Shown here: piece by piece, positions 20,136 through 28,875 of the stretch
How positions within the stretch are numbered: position 1 is the first letter of the stretch
Layout of the letters: every line of letters starts with the position of its first letter
DNA from: Psychromonas sp. L1A2
Lineage (GTDB): Bacteria; Pseudomonadota; Gammaproteobacteria; Enterobacterales; Psychromonadaceae
DNA length: 64,000 bases
NCBI RefSeq assembly: GCF_009828855.1
Contig: NZ_WUAG01000002.1
Location: 1,488,001-1,552,000 of the forward strand
Reading direction: 5' to 3'
Made by a program: the position numbers and the translations under genes
Notes under the pieces: generated by a model
Databases searched by the model: none
Told to the model about the DNA's origin: nothing
The model's input: the letters and a program-made list of their open reading frames with translations, nothing else

Positions 20136-20593
20136 AATTAAATGCGAACAAAGGGTTCACATTAATAGAATTAATGGTAACCGTAGCGATTGTTATTATC
20201 TTAGCAACCATTGCATTGCCAAGCTGGACTAAGCTTATTCAAGATAACAGCATTGCAAGTGCTGTTAATCAAGTGCAAAGTATCTACCAATTAACTCGCT
20301 CAGAAGCAGTTAAACGCCATGAAAAGGTAACATTAAAGTCCTCTAAAAGCAGATTAACTTGGGAGCTAACAGACGAAGCATCTAATGCTATAAAAACAAT
20401 CAAACTCTCAATAGACCAAGTGACGATCACTCCTTCTGCGGGTGTTGATGATGAAGTAAACACTACTGTTGATAGCTCTGGTTTTACCAACAGTGAAAAG
20501 ATCGAATTTAGTTGGGAAGATGAATATCGTTGCTTGGTAATTTACAGTAGTGGTCAAACTAAAATCAGTTCAGAAAGTGGAGATTGTGTTTAA
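20132..20593 (+). CDS. fimT: Type IV minor pilin, FimT/GspH-like
   Basis: A 153-residue pseudopilin. Start taken at ATG 20132, which overlaps the pilE stop by 4 bp; the GTG at 20123 is further upstream without better support. Leader MKLNANK, then GFTLIELM and a long hydrophobic helix. A GspH/FimT-type beta domain follows, with a C-terminal cysteine pair (YRC and GDC). FimT-type pilins start pilus assembly and can bind DNA during competence; the latter is not shown here. Confidence 0.85.
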   Translation: MKLNANKGFTLIELMVTVAIVIILATIALPSWTKLIQDNSIASAVNQVQSIYQLTRSEAVKRHEKVTLKSSKSRLTWELTDEASNAIKTIKLSIDQVTITPSAGVDDEVNTTVDSSGFTNSEKIEFSWEDEYRCLVIYSSGQTKISSESGDCV

Positions 20594-21030
20594 TGAATCA
20601 ATTAATCAACCGTAAGCATCGTCAGAATAAACAACAAGGTTTCACACTACTAGAGCTTTTAATCGCGGTTGTTATCGCAAGTATCTCTGTATTAGGCTTG
20701 GCTTACACACAAACGAAAAGCCTGCAATACGCACGTAGTAGTAGCCAATATACGCGAGCTAGCATTGAAGCCAGTAATACCGTAGAGGAAATATGGGCTT
20801 CGCTGTGTGAGTTTCAAAATGGAACTAAAGCATTAAATACTTTAACGCTTGCTGACGGTTTTACACGTACTTTTACCCCTACCTCTTTCGATAATGAAAT
20901 GAAAATCACTATTGCATGGGGCGATAATCGCTTAACTGATGCCGGTAATGAAGTGATAGTAGTCGATAATGAAGTGGCAGTAGAAGTTGTTTTTCCTGCA
21001 ATTAACAACGATACAACTCTCTGCCCATAG
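20593..21030 (+). CDS. pilV: Type IV minor pilin, PilV-like
   Basis: A 145-residue prepilin starting at the ATG that overlaps the fimT stop (TAATG at 20591-20595). Leader of 15 residues ending QQ, then GFTLLELLIAV, with a PilV-like sequence next to the helix and cysteines in SLCEF and TLCP. Member of the pilE-fimT-pilV-pilW-pilX minor pilin set. The role in the tip/priming complex is inferred from the family. Confidence 0.85.
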   Translation: MNQLINRKHRQNKQQGFTLLELLIAVVIASISVLGLAYTQTKSLQYARSSSQYTRASIEASNTVEEIWASLCEFQNGTKALNTLTLADGFTRTFTPTSFDNEMKITIAWGDNRLTDAGNEVIVVDNEVAVEVVFPAINNDTTLCP

Positions 21031-21039
21031 GTAAATATA

Positions 21040-21636
21040 ATGAAGAAACAACGCAATACGCAGTCAGGATTTAGTTTAATTGAGTTAATGATTGCAATGT
21101 CGCTGTCTCTACTCCTTATACTGGGTATAGCGACTGTATTCTCTAGTTTAAAAAACACTTCTTCTTATTCTCAACAATTAGAAAACACACAAGAAGTCTT
21201 GCGTTTTACCAACTCGACTTTTAGTCGAGCAGTACATCGAGCAAATGAGATGGATGATAAGTCTTATACTGGGAGCGATGGCAATACGTATAAGCAATTA
21301 GATTTAACTTTCAATTTAGACAATTTAGACAGTTCAGATGCAAATGATACTTATACCAGCTGTTTAGGTAATCCCATGACAAGCCAATACTATGAAAGCT
21401 ATCGCCTCACTGATAATGAACTCCTTTGTGCAGAATACACAACGGCAGGACTAGATGACTCAAGTAAAACATTTACTGCGATCGGCACAAATATTGATGA
21501 TTTGAACTTCTCAATTACTGATAATTTACTCACAGTCACCATTACACCATCAATAATGTCGAACATAGAATTAATTGGCAGTGACACTATCGATATGATG
21601 TTTGCACAACGTCAAGCAATATTAGGCTTAAATTAA
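21040..21636 (+). CDS. pilW: Type IV minor pilin, PilW-like
   Basis: A 198-residue prepilin: short leader MKKQRNTQS, then GFSLIELMIAMSLSLLLILG, followed by a beta-rich domain rich in Asp, Ser and Thr with two or three cysteines (YTSCLG, LLCAEY). PilW-type proteins pair with PilX and PilV at the pilus base or tip. AGG lies 9 bp upstream of the ATG, partly within the pilV stop region. It is tightly packed between pilV and pilX. Confidence 0.82.
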   Translation: MKKQRNTQSGFSLIELMIAMSLSLLLILGIATVFSSLKNTSSYSQQLENTQEVLRFTNSTFSRAVHRANEMDDKSYTGSDGNTYKQLDLTFNLDNLDSSDANDTYTSCLGNPMTSQYYESYRLTDNELLCAEYTTAGLDDSSKTFTAIGTNIDDLNFSITDNLLTVTITPSIMSNIELIGSDTIDMMFAQRQAILGLN

Positions 21637-21653
21637 GAATGAAGGATAGCTAC

Positions 21654-23312
21654 ATGAAAGGATCTCAAATTCAACGCTCTAAAGGCTTTGCCGCTGTAAC
21701 AGTATTAGTTATTTCACTACTAGGTGGATTAATTGTATTTGATACCGTGAAAGAGAATGTTAACCAAGAACGTATGGCAGGTAATTATGCTAAAGAGCTG
21801 AATGCTCACTTACAAGCGGAAAACGGGATTGCAGCTTCTTATAATGCACTTAGCGTTAATAACGCCCTTACAAGTGACACTATGATATCTAACCTAAATA
21901 GCACACAAAATAATACTGGTGCTTATTATTATCAACTTGCCTCTCCGAGTAGTAGCTCAGTAAGCGGTACGGCAGGTGAAATTGCAATGGAAAGCGAAGG
22001 CTCACATTATGAAGGTAATTATAAAATAAGAGGCGCAATTACAGTAGGCTCTTCAGGTGGAAATTCTGTTTTTACAAGTGCAGTGACGACTTGTGATGGA
22101 GTCTCACTAGGTAGTGGTGGAGTAATTGATAGTTATGACTCCAGTACTGGAGCCTACGATTCCGCAAATGCTAACAATAATGGTGATATATCGATACTAA
22201 ATGCAAACAGTGAATTAAACCTCAGTGGCGGTGCAGAATTATATGGAAGCGTATCGGTTAATGGCAACATATCTTTAACAAATGGCAAGATATATGGTAA
22301 TGCTAGTGCCTCTGGTAACATAACGACTAACAATAGTGGAGCAGCTTCTATTGGAGGTTCAATAGAAGCTGGAGGAGATGTTACTTATAAGTCAACGGGT
22401 AATGCCACAAATGCACCTGATAGCATTAGCTCTAATGGTAGTGTCACTATTGGTGGTGAAGGTCAAACGGCTTTTAATGGTGACGTATCATATGGTGGTG
22501 ATAATGGAGGAACCTATACGTCTGGCGATAATGTTGACAACAATGTAACTCAATACGATGAAGATCATGTAAGCGAAATAGCAACTCAAGTGTGTGATAT
22601 TTTAAATCTAGCCGGCGAATTTAATAAAACAACTGATGGTATAGGTAGTTTAGCAAATAGTGTATCTACGACTGTAACGTTTAGTGGTAATAATACATCC
22701 TATGTTATTAGTGACTCAGGATTAATAGATACCCATAATAACGAAATAGTTGACGTTCAAACAGAAAATGTAGAATTTCAAGATACAGATACAGATGTCT
22801 ATGTATTAGACCTTAAGGGTTTCACTTATGGTGGGTTGTCTCTTACCGTTGAAAGTGGCAGTAATGTAACGGTTTATTTAAGCGAGAAAACTTTTATTGG
22901 TGGAAGTATTCAAGTAGAAGACGGTGCCACATTAACTATTATTACAAAGAGTTCTTTTGAGGTAGGAAGTAATGGAAGTATCATCAATCTAAATGACGAT
23001 AACACAACATCCTCATCTGCGGTCAATAGTGATGGAAATATCGGTATTACTCTATATTCAGGCTATGAATCTACTAGTAACTCTGATTACGGTGTTAATC
23101 TATTAGGGGGTACAGATTCATATTTAACCACTTATGCAACAGAAGCATCTGTTAAAATACAAGCATCTGGAAATCAATATGGTGCCATACGCAGTAACTA
23201 TTTAGATATAACAAATACTAGTATAGGTTTACATTATGATGAACAAATAGCGAATGCAAATATAGGTGAAGGTGATGGTTCAGGTACTATAAAAATCACA
23301 CGTTGGTTCTAA
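21654..23312 (+). CDS. pilX: Large PilX-like minor pilin with a beta-repeat C-terminal domain
   Basis: 552 residues, much longer than an ordinary PilX (about 150-200). The N-terminus is PilX-like: GFAAVTVLVISLLGGLIVF, then NVNQERMAGNYAKELNAHLQ and AENGI. The rest is Gly/Ser/Asn/Thr-rich. About residues 180-280 show short repeating strands (LNLSGGAELYGSVSVNG, ISLTNGKIYGNAS, GSIEAGGDV) that suggest a right-handed beta-solenoid, and a second beta-rich half follows. I infer an adhesive or surface-exposed tip protein. No pilY1 follows. ATG 21654 is preferred over 21639 because AAGGA lies 7 bp before it. Confidence 0.72.
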   Translation: MKGSQIQRSKGFAAVTVLVISLLGGLIVFDTVKENVNQERMAGNYAKELNAHLQAENGIAASYNALSVNNALTSDTMISNLNSTQNNTGAYYYQLASPSSSSVSGTAGEIAMESEGSHYEGNYKIRGAITVGSSGGNSVFTSAVTTCDGVSLGSGGVIDSYDSSTGAYDSANANNNGDISILNANSELNLSGGAELYGSVSVNGNISLTNGKIYGNASASGNITTNNSGAASIGGSIEAGGDVTYKSTGNATNAPDSISSNGSVTIGGEGQTAFNGDVSYGGDNGGTYTSGDNVDNNVTQYDEDHVSEIATQVCDILNLAGEFNKTTDGIGSLANSVSTTVTFSGNNTSYVISDSGLIDTHNNEIVDVQTENVEFQDTDTDVYVLDLKGFTYGGLSLTVESGSNVTVYLSEKTFIGGSIQVEDGATLTIITKSSFEVGSNGSIINLNDDNTTSSSAVNSDGNIGITLYSGYESTSNSDYGVNLLGGTDSYLTTYATEASVKIQASGNQYGAIRSNYLDITNTSIGLHYDEQIANANIGEGDGSGTIKITRWF

Positions 23313-23388
23313 ACTTCAATAAACTACACAAGGCGTTATAAAAACACCATGTGTAACAGAGCCGTTTATCAGTTTTATTTAATCAACA

Positions 23389-23826
23389 TTAAACCTGCAA
23401 CCAAAAAGTTGTAGGTCCATCATTCGTTGAAGTCACTTGCATATCTGCTGCAAAGATACCGTTTTCAACATGACAGCCTAACAATCGACATTGCTCACTG
23501 AAGTCTAAGTAAAGTCGTTTTGCTTCTATTGGCTCGGCCCCATTACTGAACCCGGGACGATTACCCTTTTTAGTATCAGCAGCCAACGTAAACTGTGAAA
23601 TAACTAATAAGTCACCTGCCGCTTGTTGTACATTAAGATTCATTTTACCTTGCTGGTCAGCAAAAATACGATACGCTAACACTTTCTCTGCTAAGCGCTT
23701 ACATTGTGCATCGGTGTCGCCTTTTTCTACACCCAATAAAACCAATAATCCATGGTCAACCTTTCCAACAGTATCACCTTTAACAACGACTGAGGCATTC
23801 GTTACACGCTGAATCATCGCAATCAT
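23389..23826 (-). CDS. dtd: D-aminoacyl-tRNA deacylase
   Basis: A 145-residue enzyme that hydrolyses D-aminoacyl-tRNA and glycyl-tRNA(Ala), recycling mischarged tRNA. Catalytic motifs are present: SQFTLAADT near residues 77-85 and the cross-subunit GPTT motif ([11 protein letters not shown]) at the C-terminus. Its ATG overlaps the yihY stop (TAATG), the same gene order as in E. coli. Confidence 0.96.
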   Translation of the reverse strand: MIAMIQRVTNASVVVKGDTVGKVDHGLLVLLGVEKGDTDAQCKRLAEKVLAYRIFADQQGKMNLNVQQAAGDLLVISQFTLAADTKKGNRPGFSNGAEPIEAKRLYLDFSEQCRLLGCHVENGIFAADMQVTSTNDGPTTFWLQV

Positions 23827-24692
23827 TACACTTCCTCAGGTTCTTCAACGAGCCCTGCTTCGGGGTAAAAGAATTCATCTAAAGTTGCCGTTACTTCAGC
23901 ACCAATTAATACAATTAACCAACTAAAGTAGATCCATACAAACATAATAGGGATGACCGCTAATGCGCCATAAATAATCTGTTGTGATGGGAAATTAGTA
24001 ATATATAAAGTAAATAAATCTGTCGCTAAGCTAAATAATAAAGCAGCAATAAAACCACCTATCATCGCATAACGTAAACGCACTCTTTGGTGAGGCACTA
24101 ACGTATAAACACCAGCAAAAGCGAGCCAAGAAAAGACAAACGGCATAAAACTGAGTACTTGCTGCCCGATTGATAAAAAGCCATCGGTTTTTACAATAGA
24201 AAAGATATAAGAGCTCAATGCAATACTGCCACCAATAATAATTGGGCCTAAGCTGAGAATGGTCCAATAAATAGTAAACGCTTGAATGGGAGAGCGTTTT
24301 TTATTACAACGCCAGATACGATTAATCGTTTGGTCAATCGTTGAAATCAATAACAAAGCAATCACTACTAATGAGGCGATCCCCATCATGCTCATTTTTT
24401 TAGTATTTTCAATGAACCCCGTCATATGCTCTTTAACCGCATCTCCAGCCGTCGGCACAAAGTTATTATAAATAAGGTTTTCAATGATTTTATTAAGCTC
24501 AGAGAACATTGGAAAAGCAGAGAGCATATAAAAAACAACGGCAAGACAAGGCACGATTGAAAGTAAGGTTACATAAGCAAGATGACCCGCAGGCACTTTA
24601 ATATTATCTTCCTCACTACGTTTCCATAAGAATATGCCATAGTTATAAAATAGCTTTATTTTCTCTACTAAAACTTGCTGCTGTAGTTGCAA
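23826..24692 (-). CDS. yihY: YihY/BrkB family inner-membrane protein
   Basis: A 288-residue protein with about six membrane helices and the family stretch [19 protein letters not shown] near residue 35-53. Once called RNase BN, a label now known to belong to another protein; the real function of YihY is unknown. It is translationally coupled to dtd downstream. The C-terminal tail is acidic (VEEPEEV). A palindromic repeat lies in front of it. Confidence 0.9.
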   Translation of the reverse strand: MQLQQQVLVEKIKLFYNYGIFLWKRSEEDNIKVPAGHLAYVTLLSIVPCLAVVFYMLSAFPMFSELNKIIENLIYNNFVPTAGDAVKEHMTGFIENTKKMSMMGIASLVVIALLLISTIDQTINRIWRCNKKRSPIQAFTIYWTILSLGPIIIGGSIALSSYIFSIVKTDGFLSIGQQVLSFMPFVFSWLAFAGVYTLVPHQRVRLRYAMIGGFIAALLFSLATDLFTLYITNFPSQQIIYGALAVIPIMFVWIYFSWLIVLIGAEVTATLDEFFYPEAGLVEEPEEV

Positions 24693-24728
24693 AATAGCAT
24701 CCCCAAATAGGTTGATTACCGAATATTT

Positions 24729-24887
24729 ATACCAATTAAATTAACTAAGTGATCTACATTTTTCGCAAAAAATGACTTAGTTTAGCCGTAAGTTAAGGTA
24801 AATAATTGTCCCCTTTACGAAACTTACAACAATGAAATAAGTTGTTTTAATCAGTCAAATAGGTCAGTTAATAAGTGTGGTTGGTAT
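24729..24887. repeat. MITE-like palindromic intergenic repeat, copy 2 (159 bp)
   Basis: Ends are ATACCAATTAAATTAACT on the left and, on the other strand, ATACCAACCACACTTATT on the right, giving imperfect inverted repeats of about 28 bp. The internal blocks AATGACTTAGTTTA, CCCTTTACGAAA and GAAATAAGTT are shared with copy 1 at 2824-3046. It has no obvious target duplication and no coding capacity. It sits between yihY and typA, upstream of yihY. Confidence 0.72.
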
Positions 24888-24916
24888 TACTATACCTGTA
24901 AATCGTAAACAAAAAA

Positions 24917-24940
24917 AAGGCCTTACCGAAGTAAGACCTT
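24917..24940 (-). terminator. Terminator of typA
   Basis: A 10-bp stem, AAGGCCTTAC (24917-24926) with 24931-24940, closed on the minus strand by a TTCG tetraloop and followed by eight T. It lies 34 bp past the typA stop. Confidence 0.92.
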
Positions 24941-24974
24941 AATAATAGGTTTATTGTTCGTTTAAAGAAACGAA

Positions 24975-26798
24975 TTAACCTTTAGATGGACGAGCTGCAC
25001 GCTTACGTTCATTTTCGCCCAGTAATTTCTTACGGATACGAATGCTTAACGGCGTTACTTCCACTAATTCATCAACATCAATAAATTCAAGCGCTTGTTC
25101 AAGCGTTAAAATGATTGCTGGTGAAAGTGTTTGTGCTTCATCTGTACCAGAAGAACGAACGTTAGTAAGCTGCTTACCACGAATACAGTTAACTGTTAAA
25201 TCGTTTGAACGGTTATGAATACCGATGATTTGACCTTCGTAAACTTCAGTAGCATGACCTAGGAATAAACGACCACGATCTTGTAAGAAGAATAGTGAGT
25301 ATGTAACCGCTTTACCAGTTTGATTACAAACCATTACACCATTTTGACGTTGACCAATTGTACCGCCTTTATGTAGACCGTAGTGATCAAAGCTATGGTA
25401 TAAAAGACCAGAACCAGATGTAATTGTCATGAACTCAGTTTGGAAACCGATTAAACCACGACTTGGAATCATAAAGTCTAAACGTACGCGACCTTTACCA
25501 TCAGGGATCATGTTAGTTAGTTCCGCTTTACGGATACCTAATTGTTCCATGATTGAACCTTGATGTGCTTCTTCACAGTCAACAGTCAATGTTTCCATTG
25601 GCTCATGTAACTGACCATCAATCATACGTTCGATAACTTCAGGACGAGATACTGCTAGCTCAAAACCTTCACGACGCATGTTTTCAATTAAGATACCTAA
25701 ATGTAGTTCACCACGACCAGATACTTTAAATTTATCAGGATCGGCAGTTTCTTCTACTTTTAATGCAACGTTGTGTACAAGCTCTTTATTCAAACGGTCA
25801 AGGATGTTACGTGATGTAACGAATTTACCTTCTTTACCACAGAATGGAGAGTTGTTTACTTGGAAAGTCATTGTTACCGTTGGTTCATCAACAGTTAATG
25901 GCGTCATCGCTTCAACATTGTTTTGTGCACAGATAGTGTCAGAGATCTTAAGTTCGCCTAAACCACTGATTGCAATAATGTCGCCAGCTTCACCGTATTC
26001 AATATCATGACGTTCTAGACCTAAGTAACCTAATACTTGACCTACTTTACCTTTACGTTCTTTACCGTCAGCACCAATAATAGTAACAGCTTGATTTACT
26101 TTAACGTGACCACGTGTAATACGACCAACACCGATAACACCTACGTAAGAGTTGTAATCAAGTTGAGAGATTTGCATTTGGAAATCGCCATCGCGATCCG
26201 CTTCTGGTGGAGCAACAGTATCAACGATAGTTTGGAATAAATCTTCCATGTTATCTTTTTGAGTGTCCATATCAGTACTTGCCCAACCGTTTAATGCAGA
26301 AGCATAAACAACTTGGAAGTCTAATTGCTCATCAGTCGCGCCTAGGTTGTCAAATAAATCAAATACTTGATCCATTACCCATTCAGGACGAGCGCCAGGC
26401 TTATCAATTTTGTTGATAACAACAATTGGCTTAAGACCGTGTGCAAATGCTTTTTGCGTTACAAAGCGAGTTTGTGGCATTGGACCATCAACCGCATCAA
26501 CGATAAGACAAACACTGTCTACCATAGATAGAATACGTTCTACTTCACCACCGAAATCGGCATGTCCTGGCGTATCTACGATGTTGATATGGTAATCATT
26601 CCATACAATCGCTGTATTTTTTGCAAGGATAGTAATACCACGTTCTTTTTCAAGATCGTTAGAATCCATTACACGTTCTTCATTATCACCACGTGAATCT
26701 AAAGTACCAGACTGCTCTAACAGTTTATCAACCAATGTTGTTTTACCATGGTCAACGTGAGCAATGATGGCTATATTTCTTAATTTATCTAACGACAT
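24975..26798 (-). CDS. typA: GTPase TypA/BipA, 50S ribosome assembly factor
   Basis: A 607-residue translational GTPase, the same length as E. coli BipA. G1 is AHVDHGKT near residue 14-21, G2 RGITI, G3 DTPGH, G4 NKID, followed by EF-G-like domains II, III and V and the BipA-specific C-terminal domain. It helps 50S assembly, most importantly in the cold. Start taken at ATG 26798 because GAGG lies 6 bp before it; the TTG at 26810 contains that site. It diverges from glnA, as in E. coli. Confidence 0.96.
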   Translation of the reverse strand: MSLDKLRNIAIIAHVDHGKTTLVDKLLEQSGTLDSRGDNEERVMDSNDLEKERGITILAKNTAIVWNDYHINIVDTPGHADFGGEVERILSMVDSVCLIVDAVDGPMPQTRFVTQKAFAHGLKPIVVINKIDKPGARPEWVMDQVFDLFDNLGATDEQLDFQVVYASALNGWASTDMDTQKDNMEDLFQTIVDTVAPPEADRDGDFQMQISQLDYNSYVGVIGVGRITRGHVKVNQAVTIIGADGKERKGKVGQVLGYLGLERHDIEYGEAGDIIAISGLGELKISDTICAQNNVEAMTPLTVDEPTVTMTFQVNNSPFCGKEGKFVTSRNILDRLNKELVHNVALKVEETADPDKFKVSGRGELHLGILIENMRREGFELAVSRPEVIERMIDGQLHEPMETLTVDCEEAHQGSIMEQLGIRKAELTNMIPDGKGRVRLDFMIPSRGLIGFQTEFMTITSGSGLLYHSFDHYGLHKGGTIGQRQNGVMVCNQTGKAVTYSLFFLQDRGRLFLGHATEVYEGQIIGIHNRSNDLTVNCIRGKQLTNVRSSGTDEAQTLSPAIILTLEQALEFIDVDELVEVTPLSIRIRKKLLGENERKRAARPSKG

Positions 26799-26830
26799 GA
26801 TGCGCCTCAAAAATAACTACTAATTAAAAA

Positions 26831-26877
26831 TACCAATTAAATAAAAACAGAAACGTCCTATTTTTATTTAATTGGTA
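26831..26877. repeat. 47-bp perfect-looking palindrome between typA and glnA
   Basis: Two 20-bp arms (26831-26850 and 26858-26877) match at 19 of 20 positions around a 7-bp loop. The ends, TACCAATTAAAT, equal the outer end of the MITE-like repeat at 24729, so this could be a deleted relative. It lies 33 bp upstream of the typA start codon. Confidence 0.65.
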
Positions 26878-27037
26878 CAAAAAGGTTTAGGCTATGGAAG
26901 CACTTAAAGTGATATAGCCAAATGTGCGCACATTGTAAACATAATTTCAAAAATAGAAAGTTTTAAGTCGGTCACAGTTAGCTTAAATGCTTAAAAGTAA
27001 GAAAAAATAGAGCTAAGTCAGACGCCCCACTTCAGAG

Positions 27038-27094
27038 GCACCAAAAAAGAGCACCAAAGCACCACATTGGTGCGAAAAATAAAATATTGCACCA
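27038..27094 (+). promoter_or_regulatory. NtrC enhancer cluster upstream of glnA
   Basis: GCACCACATTGGTGC at 27059-27073 is a perfect NtrC dyad (GCAC...GTGC). Additional GCACCA half-sites occur at 27038, 27051 and 27089. The dyad lies about 65 bp upstream of the sigma54 -24 element. A TATAAT at 27117-27122 may be a sigma70 promoter that bound NtrC would affect. The arrangement resembles the E. coli glnA regulatory region. Confidence 0.85.
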
Positions 27095-27135
27095 TATCGT
27101 AAAACAAAAACCTCGGTATAATAGGTTTTGTTAAC

Positions 27136-27152
27136 TTGGCATATTATTAGCT
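27136..27152 (+). promoter_or_regulatory. Sigma54 promoter of glnA
   Basis: TTGGCATATTATTAGCT has GG (27138-27139) and GC (27150-27151) exactly 10 bp apart, the -24/-12 hallmark of RpoN promoters. It lies 99 bp before the glnA ATG and downstream of the NtrC sites. Confidence 0.85.
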
Positions 27153-27250
27153 AATTTAATGTGTAATAAATCTAGATTGATGGTAAGTTTCATTGATGAG
27201 TTCTATTTTATCATCACTACAATTTTCGATGTCAAATGAGGTTCTACAAC

Positions 27251-28669
27251 ATGTCTGTACAAACAATTCAAGACGTTCTAACTCTAATCAAAGAGCAAGA
27301 CGTAAAATTCGTAGATTTACGCTTTACTGATACACATGGTAAAGAACAACACGTATCAGTTCCACATCACCAAGTAACTGAAGACTTTTTTGAAGAAGGC
27401 AAGATGTTCGACGGTTCTTCAATCGCAGGCTGGAAAGGCATTCAAGATTCTGACATGGTGCTTATGCCAGTTCCTTCAACTGCAGTACTTGACCCATTTA
27501 CAGACGATGCGACGTTAAACTTACGTTGTGACGTATTAGAACCAAAAACAATGTTAGGTTACGACCGTGACCCTCGCTCAGTAGCTAAGCGCGCTGAAGC
27601 ATACATGCGTTCAACAGGTATTGCTGATACTGTATTATTTGGTCCAGAACCAGAATTCTTCCTATTTGACGACGTTAAATACGGTAACAGCATTGCGGGT
27701 GCGTTTTACTCAGTAGATGCAAAAGAAGCAGCATGGAACTCAGGTACTTCTTATGAAGAAGGCAACACGGGTCACCGCCCAGGCATCAAAGGTGGTTACT
27801 TCCCAGTAGCACCCGTTGACTCAGCTCAAAACATCCGTTCTGCTATGTGTTTAATCATGGAAGAAATGGGCTTAGTTGTTGAAGCGCATCACCACGAAGT
27901 TGCTACTGCTGGCCAAAATGAAATCGCCTGTCGTTTCAATACTATGGTTGAAAAAGCAGATGAAATTCAAATTTACAAGTATGTAGTTCATAACGTTGCT
28001 CATGCATACGGTCAAACTGCTACCTTTATGCCTAAACCACTGGTTGGCGATAACGGTTCTGGTAACCATTGTCACCAATCTTTAGGTAAAGACGGTGTTA
28101 ACTTGTTCTCAGGTGACCAATACGGCGGCCTATCTGAAATGGCACTTTATTACATCGGTGGTATCATCAAGCACGCTAAAGCGCTTAATGCATTCACTAA
28201 TGCGTCAACTAACTCGTACAAACGTCTTATTCCAGGTTTTGAAGCACCAGTAATGCTTGCATACTCTGCTGGTAACCGTTCTGCATCTATCCGTATTCCA
28301 ATTGTACCTACTGCACGCGCAGCACGTATTGAAGTACGTTTCCCAGATCCAACAATGAACCCTTACTTAGGTTTCTCTGCAATGTTGATGGCTGGTCTTG
28401 ACGGTATCAAAAACAAGATCCACCCTGGTGACTCTTTAGATAAAGATTTATACGACCTACCTAAAGAAGAAGCTGATGCAATTCCACAAGTTGCTGTTTC
28501 TTTTGAAGAAGCACTTGCTGCGCTAGATGCTGACCGTGACTTCCTTGTTGAAGGTGGCGTATTCTCAAATGAAGCTATTGATGCGTTCATTGAGCTAAAA
28601 ACTGCGGAATGCCAAGCTGTATCACAAGCAACGCATCCAAAAGAGTTCGATTTATACTACAGCGTATAA
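27251..28669 (+). CDS. glnA: Glutamine synthetase type I
   Basis: ATP-dependent synthesis of glutamine from glutamate and ammonium, the main ammonium-assimilating step. 472 residues, E. coli-like. Motifs: the beta-grasp [25 protein letters not shown], the NGSGNHCH nucleotide region, NRSASIRIP, and the adenylylation tyrosine in KDLYDLP. Start set at ATG 27251 because GAGG precedes it by 9 bp and includes the apparent ATG at 27236; the N-terminus then aligns with E. coli. Driven by the sigma54 promoter and NtrC sites just upstream. A terminator follows, so the GSIII gene has its own promoter. Confidence 0.98.
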   Translation: MSVQTIQDVLTLIKEQDVKFVDLRFTDTHGKEQHVSVPHHQVTEDFFEEGKMFDGSSIAGWKGIQDSDMVLMPVPSTAVLDPFTDDATLNLRCDVLEPKTMLGYDRDPRSVAKRAEAYMRSTGIADTVLFGPEPEFFLFDDVKYGNSIAGAFYSVDAKEAAWNSGTSYEEGNTGHRPGIKGGYFPVAPVDSAQNIRSAMCLIMEEMGLVVEAHHHEVATAGQNEIACRFNTMVEKADEIQIYKYVVHNVAHAYGQTATFMPKPLVGDNGSGNHCHQSLGKDGVNLFSGDQYGGLSEMALYYIGGIIKHAKALNAFTNASTNSYKRLIPGFEAPVMLAYSAGNRSASIRIPIVPTARAARIEVRFPDPTMNPYLGFSAMLMAGLDGIKNKIHPGDSLDKDLYDLPKEEADAIPQVAVSFEEALAALDADRDFLVEGGVFSNEAIDAFIELKTAECQAVSQATHPKEFDLYYSV

Positions 28670-28697
28670 TATAAAAATTTAATACAACCAATACTCC

Positions 28698-28725
28698 AAA
28701 AGGATCGCATACGCGGTCCTTTTTT
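28698..28725 (+). terminator. Terminator of glnA
   Basis: AAAAGGATCGC (28698-28708) pairs with GCGGTCCTTTT (28713-28723), one G-U pair, followed by a T run. It separates glnA from the second sigma54 promoter. Confidence 0.9.
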
Positions 28726-28771
28726 CGTTCTATCCTCTTCATTTTCACTGCTTTATTTCAAAAAATAAAAG

Positions 28772-28787
28772 TGGCCTATTTTTTGCT
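28772..28787 (+). promoter_or_regulatory. Sigma54 promoter of the type III glutamine synthetase gene
   Basis: TGGCCTATTTTTTGCT: GG (28773-28774) and GC (28785-28786) are exactly 10 bp apart with the TTTTGC form of the -12 element. It lies 89 bp before the glnN ATG. No NtrC dyad is evident in the 100 bp upstream. Confidence 0.85.
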
Positions 28788-28875
28788 TATTACAAGCATG
28801 TGTTTTTATAATTATCCTATAAAAATAACCAAGCTATTAAACAAGCAGTACTACTACTGCGGCAAGGAGCAATAC

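Noticed and set aside
22200-22500. Short repeated units in pilX that could suggest a CRISPR or tandem DNA repeat
   Set aside because: The repetition is at protein level (Gly/Asn/Ser strands) and the DNA units vary in length and sequence. There are no spacers of equal size.
23327-23361. Imperfect inverted repeat between pilX and dtd
   Set aside because: Two mismatches and no T run on the plus strand; too weak to call a terminator.
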